The notes under the pieces were generated by a model. The model did no database searches. It saw nothing but the letters and a program-made list of their open reading frames with translations, and was not told the origin of the DNA. Of a stretch of 64,000 nt of DNA, positions 16,868-25,455 are shown piece after piece. The position numbers and the translations under genes are program-made. Source of the stretch: Dyella_B humi (GTDB lineage: Bacteria > Pseudomonadota > Gammaproteobacteria > Xanthomonadales > Rhodanobacteraceae); NCBI RefSeq assembly GCF_044904605.1, contig NZ_JADIKI010000022.1, forward strand, positions 1,240,001-1,304,000, read 5' to 3'. Numbering within the stretch: the first letter of the stretch is position 1; each line of letters opens with the position of its first letter.

Positions 16868-19075
16868 ATGCAAGACAACCGTATTGCGGCAACCATGCGT
16901 GTGAAGCAGCGCACTTTCGCAGCAGCGATCACTCTCTCGCTCGGTCTTGCAACTACCGCACATGCGGACGACGAAGCACGCTGGCGCAGCGAGGCACAGG
17001 CTGTCACCATTACCCGCGACGATTGGGGCATCGCCCACGTACATGGCAAGACCGATGCCGATGCCGTGTTCGGCATGGCCTATGCGCAGGCCGAGGATGA
17101 TTTCAATCGCGTTGAAACCAACTATCTCAATTCGCTGGGACGTCTTGCCGAAGCTGAAGGTGAATCCGCGATCTGGAGCGATTTGCGCCAGAAGCTGTTC
17201 ATCGATCCGGCCGAACTGCAGCGGCAGTACGCGAAAAGCCCAGCATGGCTGCAGGCATTGATGAATGCCTGGGCCGATGGATTGAACGACTACCTCGCCA
17301 AGCATCCGCAAGTGCATCCACGCGTGATCCAGCATTTCGAACCGTGGATGGCGCTGAGTTTCAGCGAAGGCAGCATCGGCGGCGATATCGAGCGCGTGTC
17401 GATTAAGGAGCTGCAGGCGTTTTACGGCCATGACGGTGAAGCTGTCGCGATCGTCGAAACGCCATCGAGCTGGGCCGAGCCCTCCGGTTCGAACGGCATC
17501 GCCATTGCGCCCAAGCTCACCACGAATGGCCATGCGCTGCTGCTGATCAACCCGCACACCTCATTCTATTTCCGCTCCGAATTGCAGATGAGCAGCGATG
17601 CCGGCCTCGATGCCTACGGCGCGGTGACCTGGGGGCAGTTCTTCATTTACCAGGGCTTCAACCCGCACATCGGCTGGATGCATACCTCCACCACCGCCGA
17701 TGCCGTCGACGAGTTCGCCGAAACCATCGTGCACAAGGACAACAAGCTGTTCTATCGCTATGGCAGTGAACTGCGTCCGGTATCTACGCGTCGGATCACT
17801 GTGCCGTATCGCAAGACCGATGGCTCGATAGCCGAGCGCACGTTCACTGCCTATTTCACGCATCATGGCCCAATCGTGCGCGAGAAGGACGGAAAGTGGA
17901 TCGCCATTGCGCTGATGAACAAGCCGCTGGAAGCGCTGGAACAAAGCTGGTTGCGCACCAAGGCCACCGATTACGCCGGCTACATGAAGGTGGCCGAACT
18001 TCAAGCCAATTCATCGAACAACACCATCTTCGCGGACGACAAAGGCGAGATCGCCTATCTGCATCCGCAATTCATTCCGAAGCGCAATGATCGCTTCGAC
18101 TACACCAAGCCGGTTGATGGCAGCGATCCCGCCACGGATTGGAAAGGCCTGCACGCGCTCAACGAGCTGCCGCACCTTCTCAATCCAGCCAACGGCTGGA
18201 TCATGAACACCAACGACTGGCCTTATTCCGCCGCCGGCCCGTACAGTCCCAAGCGCGAGAATTATCCGCGCTATATGGATACCGTTGGCGAAAACCCACG
18301 CGGCGTACATGCCACCATGCTGTTGACTGGCAAGCAGGGCTTCACCATGGAATCGTTGATCAGCACCGCATTCGATTCTTATCTGCCGGAATTCGCGCGC
18401 CAGCTTCCGATCCTTGTACACGACTACGACGCGCTACCGGCCAGCGATCCGCTCAAGCAGAAGCTCGCCGGCCAAATCGCCATGCTGCGCAACTGGGACT
18501 ATCGCTGGGGCATCGCCTCCATGCCTACCACGCTCGCAGTGTTCTGGGGTGACATCTTATGGGACAAGATGGACAAGGCCGATAACGCCGAAGGCTTGTC
18601 GATGTACGACCGCATGGCGGAAAAAGCCGGCGCGAAAGCACGCCTCGAAGCACTTGTCGAAGCCTCTGATCGCCTGCAAAAAGATTTCGGCAGCTGGGGC
18701 ACGCCCTGGGGCGAAGTGAATCGCTTCCAGCGCCTTACCAGCGACATCGTGCAACCCTTCAACGACAGCAAACCCAGCATCCCCGTGCCTTTCACCTCAT
18801 CGCGTTGGGGCTCGCTCGCCTCATTCGGTGCCCACCGCTGGCCCGGTACCAAGCGCTACTACGGTACCAGCGGCAACAGCTTCGTGGCCGTCGTGGAGTT
18901 CGGCGACAAGGTTCACGCCCGCGCCATCACCGCTGGCGGCGAAAGCGGCCATACGGATTCGCCGCATTTCAAGGATGAAGCGGAGCGTTATACGACGGGA
19001 AATCTCCGGCAGGTTTATTTCTGGCCGGAGGAGTTGAAAGGGCATGTGGAGCAGGTTTATCACCCGGGCATGTGA
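16868..19075 (+). CDS. Penicillin acylase family (N-terminal nucleophile) periplasmic hydrolase
   Basis: This is a precursor of about 735 residues. The signal peptide is MRVKQRTFAAAITLSL... ending AHA, so translation starts at 16868 or at the ATG at 16895; 16841 is possible but adds a polar leader. The maturation site is Gly-Ser in EPSGSNGIAI; Ser near residue 208 becomes the N-terminal nucleophile of the beta chain after self-cleavage. Further family marks are LLINPHTSF and NDWPYSAAGPYSP. Relatives hydrolyse beta-lactam side chains, acyl-homoserine lactones or lipopeptide acyl groups; the substrate here is unknown. It could quench quorum signals. Confidence 0.88.
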   Translation: MQDNRIAATMRVKQRTFAAAITLSLGLATTAHADDEARWRSEAQAVTITRDDWGIAHVHGKTDADAVFGMAYAQAEDDFNRVETNYLNSLGRLAEAEGESAIWSDLRQKLFIDPAELQRQYAKSPAWLQALMNAWADGLNDYLAKHPQVHPRVIQHFEPWMALSFSEGSIGGDIERVSIKELQAFYGHDGEAVAIVETPSSWAEPSGSNGIAIAPKLTTNGHALLLINPHTSFYFRSELQMSSDAGLDAYGAVTWGQFFIYQGFNPHIGWMHTSTTADAVDEFAETIVHKDNKLFYRYGSELRPVSTRRITVPYRKTDGSIAERTFTAYFTHHGPIVREKDGKWIAIALMNKPLEALEQSWLRTKATDYAGYMKVAELQANSSNNTIFADDKGEIAYLHPQFIPKRNDRFDYTKPVDGSDPATDWKGLHALNELPHLLNPANGWIMNTNDWPYSAAGPYSPKRENYPRYMDTVGENPRGVHATMLLTGKQGFTMESLISTAFDSYLPEFARQLPILVHDYDALPASDPLKQKLAGQIAMLRNWDYRWGIASMPTTLAVFWGDILWDKMDKADNAEGLSMYDRMAEKAGAKARLEALVEASDRLQKDFGSWGTPWGEVNRFQRLTSDIVQPFNDSKPSIPVPFTSSRWGSLASFGAHRWPGTKRYYGTSGNSFVAVVEFGDKVHARAITAGGESGHTDSPHFKDEAERYTTGNLRQVYFWPEELKGHVEQVYHPGM

Positions 19076-19196
19076 CGGACTTTCTCTCTCTGATTGGCAC
19101 CCGACGTGTCTGCTTGTGTTCGCCGCGAGATGTCGCAACAAAACAAAGTCGTTTCACCCAATCCGATTGCATATTTATTCCAGGAGATCACCCGTC

Positions 19197-20039
19197 GTGC
19201 CGCATTATTCCGGTCCATTGCTCACACGCCCCACAGCCGAGGCCATGTTGGCCGCACGCGATGCTGGTACGCGCGAATGGGCCGGCTCGCTGGACCTCGG
19301 TCGCTCGAATGGCGTCGCGTTGCTGGGGACGGACACTTGGCAGTGGAAGGACTGTAGTTATCCATATCCCCACAAACTGAAAGAACGCACGATCTATTAC
19401 TGGGACGGCGACGAGTTCGCATCGGTGTCGCGCTTTTCCGGCTCGCTGATCAAGCTGGTGCCGACGGAGTGGGGTGCGCCTACCTTCGAGATCGACGGCA
19501 TCAAGATGCTGCCCACTGCGAAGGAATCGCCGGTAGCGGACGCACGTCGCAAGGTGGCGTTGGTTGAGCCGCGCGGTAAGGTGTTGCTCGATACTTGCGG
19601 TGGTCTGGGTTACTTCGCTGCCTGCTGTTTGGAGACTGGCGTAGCGCGCATCTGCTCATTCGAGAAGAATCCAGACGTGTTGTGGTTACGCACGCTCAAC
19701 CCTTGGTCGCCGGATCCGGACGATCCCGCCAGCGGCGGTCGCCTTGAGCTCACTCATGCCGATGTTGTGTCGGCGATTGCGCAAATCGAAGACGCCTCGG
19801 TGGATGCACTGCTGCACGATCCACCGCGTTTCGGCATTGCCGGCGAACTCTACTCGCAGGCGTTCTACGATCAGCTTGCGCGCGTGCTTCGCCGTGGCGG
19901 GCGCTTATTCCACTACACCGGCAGTCCCAACAAACTCACCAGCGATCGAGACGTTCCGCGCGAAGTGGCGAAACGTCTGGAGAAGGCGGGTTTCAAAGCG
20001 CAGCTGGCGCTAGACGGTGTGTTGGCGATACGACGCTAA
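19197..20039 (+). CDS. Class I SAM-dependent methyltransferase-like protein
   Basis: The protein has about 280 residues, starting at a GTG with AGGAG ten bases upstream; longer in-frame starts run through the acylase 3' end and are rejected. Motif I is LLDTCGGLGYFAACCLE near residue 125, and a DPPR motif (LLHDPPRFGIAGELY) sits where amino-methyltransferases have an N/DPPY-type motif. The C-terminal part VLRRGGRLFHYTGSP is typical of the fold. The combination resembles a family described mostly in archaea (COG2521-like), from memory. Target unknown. Confidence 0.72.
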   Translation: MPHYSGPLLTRPTAEAMLAARDAGTREWAGSLDLGRSNGVALLGTDTWQWKDCSYPYPHKLKERTIYYWDGDEFASVSRFSGSLIKLVPTEWGAPTFEIDGIKMLPTAKESPVADARRKVALVEPRGKVLLDTCGGLGYFAACCLETGVARICSFEKNPDVLWLRTLNPWSPDPDDPASGGRLELTHADVVSAIAQIEDASVDALLHDPPRFGIAGELYSQAFYDQLARVLRRGGRLFHYTGSPNKLTSDRDVPREVAKRLEKAGFKAQLALDGVLAIRR

Positions 20040-20109
20040 TGGTTTTGTCCAGGCCACCGAAAACGCGCGAAACGATTTGCATGATGAATTCTTTGTTCGA
20101 GGTAACGGT

Positions 20110-20196
20110 TCAGACGAGCATCGCGCCGAGAGTCGTTACGCAGATCACCAGGCAGGCAGCGAACAGGCTGTGCAGCATCAGGGTTTCGAATTTCAT
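20110..20196 (-). CDS. 28-residue hydrophobic membrane peptide, probably sigma-54 dependent
   Basis: A short ORF too small for usual gene callers encodes 28 residues (starts MKFETLMLHS, ends LGAMLV). Residues 7-28 form one hydrophobic segment with three cysteines or threonines, so a single-span membrane peptide is likely. GGAG lies seven bases before the ATG. A consensus sigma-54 promoter is located so that transcription would begin about 35 bases upstream of the start codon, and paired TGTCCG palindromes lie about 95-125 bp upstream of that. The regulatory architecture supports a real gene. No homologue is recalled; function unknown. Confidence 0.65.
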   Translation of the reverse strand: MKFETLMLHSLFAACLVICVTTLGAMLV

Positions 20197-20241
20197 GGCG
20201 GTTCTCCGTGAGCGGTTGATTGAGGCTTTCGAGATAGGAAT

Positions 20242-20257
20242 GGCAAGACCTGTGCCA
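20242..20257 (-). promoter_or_regulatory. Sigma-54 (RpoN) promoter, -24/-12 elements
   Basis: Read on the minus strand the sequence is TTGGCACAGGTCTTGCCA. The invariant GG and GC are separated by exactly ten bases, matching the consensus TGGCAC-N5-TTGC. The predicted start of transcription is near 20231, giving a leader of about 35 bases to the 28-codon ORF. Confidence 0.75.
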
Positions 20258-20324
20258 AGCGCTCACACCTCCGGAAAGCCGCATTCCAGAGCCATTTTTC
20301 GATAATTGGAAAAAACAGAGCGAG

Positions 20325-20357
20325 TGTCCGCGGACGGTTGTCCGCGTTGTACGGACA
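20325..20357. promoter_or_regulatory. Paired upstream activator palindromes (TGTCCG/CGGACA)
   Basis: TGTCCGCGGACG (20325-20336) is a near-perfect palindrome, and TGTCCG-N7-CGGACA (20339-20357) repeats the same half sites 14 bases away. They lie about 95-125 bp upstream of the inferred sigma-54 start, the usual place for binding of an NtrC-type enhancer-binding protein. The regulator is not encoded in this window. An alternative reading is a structured 3' region of the lysR-type gene, which ends at 20413. Confidence 0.65.
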
Positions 20358-20412
20358 GTCAGCAGATGGATTCGTGATCGATGTTGTGTCTCAGCAGGTT
20401 GGTGCTGCCAGC

Positions 20413-21312
20413 TCACTCTTCTCGAACATAGGCGCGATTGGGAAACGTTTGTTCAATCGCCTCGAGGAATGCCTTGACCTTTGCACCAATCAGCCGACGA
20501 GAATTGCGCAGCGCCCAGACTTGAACGGGTGGAGCCGCATCCACACCCCATTGCACGAGGCGCCCCGCGGCAACGTCATCCTCGACCAGGAGTTTCGGGA
20601 GAAGGGCTGCACCCGCTCCAGCCAATACGGCGTCCCTGACCATCAACAGCGAAGAAAGCCGAAGCGTGGGCTCGGGTTTCAACGCGTGCTCTGTTCCATC
20701 GGCGCTGGTGAACCGCCAAATGGTATCGCTCGGGGTTTGCGAACGAACCACGGCGGGTACGGATAATTCTGCGACTTCGCGTTGAGAAAGCGATGGCCTG
20801 GTCATGCCGGGAGCGGCCACGACGAGTCGTTGATCATCGAGGATGCGCCGTCCCACCAGGCGTTCGTCGACCGATGGATTCACACGGATCACCAAGTCGT
20901 AGCCGTCCTCGACCGGATCGACATTGCGGTCTTCTGCCACGATTTCCAACTGCACTTCAGGATAAGCAAGCGCAAAACGGGCGCTGACGCGACTGAGCGC
21001 GACATGCGCAAGCACAATGGGTGCGCTGACGCGAAGCCGGCCTTGCGGAGTGGTGGCACCCAAGCGCACGGCTTCCTCGGCCTCTGTGATTTCAGATAGC
21101 GGACCATGCGTACGCTCGTAAAGCACACGCCCCTCATCCGTCAGGCGCAGACTCTGCGTACCGCGTTCGATGAGCCTTACCCCAAGGCTTTGCTCGAGTT
21201 CGGCAACGCGTCGTGACAGCGTTGCCTTCGAACGTCCCGAAATTCGGCTCGCGCGACCAAAGCCGCCATGCGTGGCCACCAGCGAGAAGTCGGTCAAGGC
21301 CTGCAGATCCAT
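20413..21312 (-). CDS. LysR family transcriptional regulator
   Basis: This 299-residue protein has an N-terminal winged helix-turn-helix (residues 1-60, with FSLVATHGGFGRASRISGRS and KATLSRRVAELEQSLGVRLI) and a periplasmic-binding-like effector domain (about 90-290). It is divergent from the NmrA-like gene at 21432, with a 119 bp shared promoter region. LysR proteins of this type usually activate the divergent gene in response to a small ligand. The ligand is unknown. Confidence 0.93.
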   Translation of the reverse strand: MDLQALTDFSLVATHGGFGRASRISGRSKATLSRRVAELEQSLGVRLIERGTQSLRLTDEGRVLYERTHGPLSEITEAEEAVRLGATTPQGRLRVSAPIVLAHVALSRVSARFALAYPEVQLEIVAEDRNVDPVEDGYDLVIRVNPSVDERLVGRRILDDQRLVVAAPGMTRPSLSQREVAELSVPAVVRSQTPSDTIWRFTSADGTEHALKPEPTLRLSSLLMVRDAVLAGAGAALLPKLLVEDDVAAGRLVQWGVDAAPPVQVWALRNSRRLIGAKVKAFLEAIEQTFPNRAYVREE

Positions 21313-21431
21313 GGGTGTTCCATTTTTGGGACAAGATGTCTAAATCATGGCGACTTCCTATCTGAAATAAAACACCTATCGTGTCTTCACCGCGGATCAC
21401 CGCGAATTTTCAACCGATGAGGAGACTCGAC

Positions 21432-22313
21432 ATGGCTATTTTGGTAACGGGCAGTACGGGTGTGGTGGGTTCCCAGGTCCTGGCCCATCTGGGTGGCAAA
21501 AAGGGTGTAGAGGTCCGGGCGCTGACCCGATCACCGGACAAGGCGCAATTGCCTGCCGGAGTCAAAGCAGTGCAGGGCGATCTGGCCGACGTGGACTCGT
21601 TCCGCAAAGCACTGGATGGCGTCAGCACGCTCTTCCTGCTGGTGCCCAACGTCGCCGATGAACTGACGCAGGCCATGCAGGCGCTGACGCTGGCTCACGA
21701 GGCCGGTGTCAAAGGCATCGTTTACCTGTCCGTGTTCAAGGGCGACGCTTATGCCGACGCGCCACACTTTGCCAGCAAGAACACGGTGGAACAGATGATT
21801 GAGGCCCTGGATCTGCCGGCGACGATCCTGCGTCCCGCGTACTTCATCCAGAACGACCTTCGCCAAAAGGATCTGCTGCTCAATGCCGGCGTCTATGGCA
21901 TGCCCATCGGGCAGAAGGGCATCTCCATGGTGGACGTGCGTGACATTGGCGAGGCTGCGGCATTAGAGCTGCTGCGCCGCGAACAGGCTGCTTTCCCGTT
22001 ACCTCGCGAAACCTACGCCCTGGTGGGTCCGGATATCATCACCGCACGTGAAGTGAGCGCAATCTGGAGCGAGGCTTTGGATCGCCCCATTAATCATGCC
22101 GGCGATGATCTGCAGCGATTCGAGGGGCTGCTTAAGACCATGATGCCCGCATGGTTGGCGCTGGATATGCGAGTCATGTTTGGTCGCTATCAAAGCGACG
22201 GCGCGATTGCCACCGCGGACGATGTGTCGCGCTTGTCGCAACTGCTCGGTCGCAAACCGAGGTCTTACCGCGATTTCGCGCGCGATGCGGCGGCTCAATG
22301 GCGTGCACAATAA
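21432..22313 (+). CDS. NAD(P)-binding NmrA/atypical SDR family protein
   Basis: This 293-residue Rossmann protein has the dinucleotide-binding motif VTGSTGVVGSQV at residues 5-16. ATG at 21432 is favoured by GAGGAG eight bases upstream; the upstream ATG at 21381 lies in the regulator's promoter. There is no canonical YxxxK, consistent with NmrA-like or quinone-reductase (QOR2)-like proteins that sense or use NADPH. The divergent LysR gene is its probable regulator. Confidence 0.88.
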   Translation: MAILVTGSTGVVGSQVLAHLGGKKGVEVRALTRSPDKAQLPAGVKAVQGDLADVDSFRKALDGVSTLFLLVPNVADELTQAMQALTLAHEAGVKGIVYLSVFKGDAYADAPHFASKNTVEQMIEALDLPATILRPAYFIQNDLRQKDLLLNAGVYGMPIGQKGISMVDVRDIGEAAALELLRREQAAFPLPRETYALVGPDIITAREVSAIWSEALDRPINHAGDDLQRFEGLLKTMMPAWLALDMRVMFGRYQSDGAIATADDVSRLSQLLGRKPRSYRDFARDAAAQWRAQ

Positions 22314-22383
22314 AGCACGTCCTTGAGGGCCCTTATTGAGAATTTCATAACTCGTGATATGGGCTCCGCAGTGATCTTCACCT

Positions 22384-22409
22384 GTCATCCCAGCTTTCGC
22401 TGGGATGAC
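22384..22409. repeat. Single REP hairpin (family D)
   Basis: GTCATCCCAGC-TTTC-GCTGGGATGAC is a perfect 11 bp stem. A degraded second copy (GGTCCCAGCTTTCGCCTG) follows at about 22493. Both sit between two convergent genes, and the hairpin may act as a transcription barrier. No gene is seen in 22314-22594. Confidence 0.8.
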
Positions 22410-22594
22410 GAGCAAAAGGGCAGGGTGCGCTGAGGTTCAACACCAACCATGGCAACCTTCCCCAGACAGCAGTAAGCGAAAGCCCGGATCATCGGGTCCC
22501 AGCTTTCGCCTGCACGACGAACAAGATTCGGTGCTGGATCTATTCCGTCGAGTCGAGAGTTTTAGCCGCGATCAATCTCGCCGATCGCTTGATC

Positions 22595-23758
22595 TTAGCG
22601 TGCAGGCATGGGTGCGATAGCTTGCCTACCGGCCTCCATCAGCACTCCCCCGCGATAGATGGAATCATGATCCGGCTCATTCCACACATACCAAAATATG
22701 CCATCTAGGCGTCCCTGCCGAAAAAGGTGAAGGAAGTAAGTGCGCATCTCCGCGACAGAACGGGCGCGGGTCTGATCGTCGCCGGAGGATTTGGCGGTAC
22801 TGGAAAATCCCCATTCCGTAAGCCAGTAGGGCTTCGTATTTCCTGGCGGAAAAATCGATTTATCCAACATGGCGATCCGCTGCGCAGCGGCGGTTTTGTC
22901 TCCCGGATTCACTTCCGGGGGATAGTCGTGGACTCCATAGCCGTCAACGAGTTTGTCGAGCCCATGGGCTCGAAGATACGCATAGGTAGCCGGAATGGAG
23001 ACGCCATCGACCTGCAGTTTTTGCTGCCACGATCCGCCGGTCACGGCAGCCATTCCGGCCGAAATGATGGGTGTGTGCTGGTTTAGCTTGGAATGATCGC
23101 GCACCTCCTTCAAGACAGCCAAAACCTTCAAATACTGCAGGAATCCTTGAGCAACCTGCTTTGCTTCTGGATCTTGGGAGAGATCCTCCAGGGTGAAGGA
23201 CTTGCCTTGGCCGGGTATCGGGAAGTCCCCGTTGAAATCGGCCCAATTGATCTCATTGCCCAACTCCACTCCCGTCAACACGACTCCTTTTGCGTCCAGT
23301 TTGTCGAAGATCGTTTGGAAGTAGGCACGGGAGCGCTCAGGATCGGCATAGGACAGAGGCGTGGCGCTTCTAAAATGCCGCGTCGTGTCGGCAGGGCGCA
23401 GCGGAGCATTGGGAGAGAACTGGATGCTCGACACAAGAACCAGCCCGATCCCCTCGTCCTGGAGAGTCTTCGCCAGGTTCATGTTCTTGTCGTCCGGCCT
23501 GAGGGAGGTACGCACGAAACCGACGCCAGAGTGCTTTAATTGCCCCACGATCTCCTGCTGCTCTGCGGCGCTAAAATTTTGAAAGCTATTCACATTGACG
23601 CCAACGGGACACTCCGTCCCGTGCGCAAAACCCAGTGTCCATGTCATGGCCAAGACGAGGGCAAAAGGCGTTCTCCGGTAAGAACGGTTGATGACATAAC
23701 GCACGCGGGTAATCCAATGGAGTAAAAAAGGAAAAAGATGGCACGGCACTGTTGGCAT
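22595..23758 (-). CDS. Exported glycoside hydrolase-like TIM-barrel protein (clan GH-A type)
   Basis: The protein has 387 residues; the start at 23758 follows GGGAG with seven-base spacing. A long signal or anchor region covers residues 1-50. The barrel shows the clan GH-A pattern: an acid/base Glu preceded by Asn in GVELGNEINW, and a nucleophile Glu at the end of strand 7 in YWLTEWGFSS. FWYVWNEPDHD forms the last strand. The exact family (GH5, GH39 or related) and substrate are not resolved. It probably attacks plant or microbial polysaccharide. Confidence 0.75.
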   Translation of the reverse strand: MPTVPCHLFPFLLHWITRVRYVINRSYRRTPFALVLAMTWTLGFAHGTECPVGVNVNSFQNFSAAEQQEIVGQLKHSGVGFVRTSLRPDDKNMNLAKTLQDEGIGLVLVSSIQFSPNAPLRPADTTRHFRSATPLSYADPERSRAYFQTIFDKLDAKGVVLTGVELGNEINWADFNGDFPIPGQGKSFTLEDLSQDPEAKQVAQGFLQYLKVLAVLKEVRDHSKLNQHTPIISAGMAAVTGGSWQQKLQVDGVSIPATYAYLRAHGLDKLVDGYGVHDYPPEVNPGDKTAAAQRIAMLDKSIFPPGNTKPYWLTEWGFSSTAKSSGDDQTRARSVAEMRTYFLHLFRQGRLDGIFWYVWNEPDHDSIYRGGVLMEAGRQAIAPMPAR

Positions 23759-24031
23759 CGATATCTCCCTGATTCAGATGGCTGCTTAGACCCAATGGTT
23801 CTACCAGCGTTTCGGTCCATGCAAAATGTTGTTTGTGGTCAGTTTGGCAACGCAGGCACCGACTCGTGTCGATTTAGCTGTCAGTCGTTCGTTGCATGGA
23901 TGGAAGAGTACGCCGCTGAGGTGTACGACACCCGGAACCGGCAGGAGCACGCATGCCGCGGAACATGGACAGCGATTATCCGCGTTGGCAGCCCTGATCG
24001 AGCCCTTTCAACTTAGACGGAATAACTTGCC

Positions 24032-24736
24032 ATGAACAACACTATCCGAACAGCTTCTCGGCGGCTTGCCGCCAGCTCGGTTGCCATCTTGCTTGGTGCG
24101 TATTGCGCAATGTCTCACGCTGCCGACTCTTCCGCACCACCTGCAATGCCACCCATGACTGCACCGCCCGCTGGCGTGTACCAAATCGATAAGGCCCACG
24201 CGAGTCTGCAACTTCGTGTAAGCCACATGGGGTTCTCGACTTACACCACGCGATTTAGCCGCTTCGATGCAACATTGACGTTCGATCCAAACAACATACC
24301 TGCATCCAAGCTCGTAGCTACTGTCGATACGGCGTCGTTGGAAATGGATGCGGCACCGAAGATGTGTACGGATATTGTGAAAGGACCCCAGTTCCTTGAC
24401 ACAAAAAAGTTTCCCAAGATCGTCTTTCGCTCGGAAAAAATTCGAATGACCGGCGCCAAATCGTTTGAAATCTCGGGCACCCTGGATTTGCACGGTGTCA
24501 CGCGCCCACTGATTCTAACCGGCACTTACAACGGTGGGTATCCAGGAATGTCCATGGACCCACACGCTCGCATCGGATTCTCCGCGCATGGGGCCTTCAA
24601 GCGCTCAGATTTCGGTATGGGATATGGCGTGCCCGCTCCGGGCACAACGATGGGCGTGGGTGACTTGATCGACGTGTCTATTGAGGCCGAGTTCTCTGGT
24701 CCGCCGTTGGCGACTGCTGCCGGCAAATCACACTAA
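24032..24736 (+). CDS. YceI family periplasmic lipid-binding-like protein
   Basis: The protein has 234 residues with a signal peptide (residues 1-31, ending SHAA), a proline-rich linker, then the YceI lipocalin-like domain starting at GVYQIDKAHASLQLRVSHMG. Typical marks are RFDATLTFDP, FPKIVFRSEKI and ISGTLDLHGVTRP. Family members bind isoprenoid or other lipids in a barrel and are often induced by stress. It is a single gene; AraC and DUF1579-like genes follow. Confidence 0.92.
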   Translation: MNNTIRTASRRLAASSVAILLGAYCAMSHAADSSAPPAMPPMTAPPAGVYQIDKAHASLQLRVSHMGFSTYTTRFSRFDATLTFDPNNIPASKLVATVDTASLEMDAAPKMCTDIVKGPQFLDTKKFPKIVFRSEKIRMTGAKSFEISGTLDLHGVTRPLILTGTYNGGYPGMSMDPHARIGFSAHGAFKRSDFGMGYGVPAPGTTMGVGDLIDVSIEAEFSGPPLATAAGKSH

Positions 24737-24782
24737 CGCCAGTTATAAAAGGACGTTCACCAATATATTGCGTGATTCCGTC

Positions 24783-24818
24783 ACGCGGCACAACGACTGA
24801 GGTCCGTTGTGCCACGTG
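24783..24818. terminator. Long hairpin between convergent genes
   Basis: CACGCGGCACAACG and CGTTGTGCCACGTG form a 14 bp stem with one mismatch around a nine-base loop. It lies between the convergent YceI and DUF1579-like genes and is a plausible bidirectional terminator, though neither side has a strong U-run. Confidence 0.55.
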
Positions 24819-24843
24819 TTGGTGCGGTTATCGTCTCGCCGAC

Positions 24844-25377
24844 TCAAGGGTTCTTTCGCGAGTATTCGCCGCGAAAAGCGGTGGACCAGGTGTTGCCGTT
24901 GTCGGCTGATTTCTCCCACACCTGATCCACTCTGTCTGGCCCGATCCGGATTATCTGGACGCGATTGAGCACCGATGCTCCATCGGGCCCGATGCTGGGG
25001 CCTGAGAACGTCAAGCCATCCGGTGATGCTTTTCCGTCCTGAAATGTATGCACACGTCCCTCGTTGTCCACAAACATACCGTGCCAATGTTTGTCGTCCG
25101 CACTGTACGCAAAGATGTTTTCGCCACGATGCCCGCGACCGCCGTCCCAGCGCTCGATCACCACGCATTTGTCCAGCGTCAGGGAAACATTGCTGGACGC
25201 GTTGGCCCCTGCGCCGTGTCCTCCGATAGCCCAGCTGCCGACCCAAAAGTCGAGTTGGCGGCTTTCTGCAGCGGTAGCGCAAGACGATGCTGTCGATGCA
25301 CCAAAGGCTTGTGGGGTGAGCGCCATGCATGCGCCCGCTATGGAAACCAGAACAAGATGCCGTAGCTGCTGGGTCAT
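24844..25377 (-). CDS. Exported DUF1579-like protein
   Basis: The protein has 177 residues from the ATG at 25377 (MTQQLRHLVL...), chosen because a signal peptide follows directly; the ATG at 25413 adds a polar leader. After cleavage near FGA the mature part starts with a cysteine-containing segment and RQLDFWVGSWAIGG. That LDFW-VG-W pattern, followed by CVVIERWDG and WHGMFVDNEGRVH, is typical of DUF1579/lipocalin-like beta proteins. Function unknown. Confidence 0.75.
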   Translation of the reverse strand: MTQQLRHLVLVSIAGACMALTPQAFGASTASSCATAAESRQLDFWVGSWAIGGHGAGANASSNVSLTLDKCVVIERWDGGRGHRGENIFAYSADDKHWHGMFVDNEGRVHTFQDGKASPDGLTFSGPSIGPDGASVLNRVQIIRIGPDRVDQVWEKSADNGNTWSTAFRGEYSRKNP

Positions 25378-25455
25378 GATTGCGTTGCTCCACCGTTCGA
25401 TGTGACCCAGCATGGTCGTTGCGGCACTTGCAGACTATCGATACAGTGACAATAA

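Noticed and set aside
20036..20416. A 126-codon minus-strand ORF overlapping the sigma-54 region
   Set aside because: It runs through the activator palindromes and promoter and has no SD; the 28-codon ORF in another frame has a far better initiation context.
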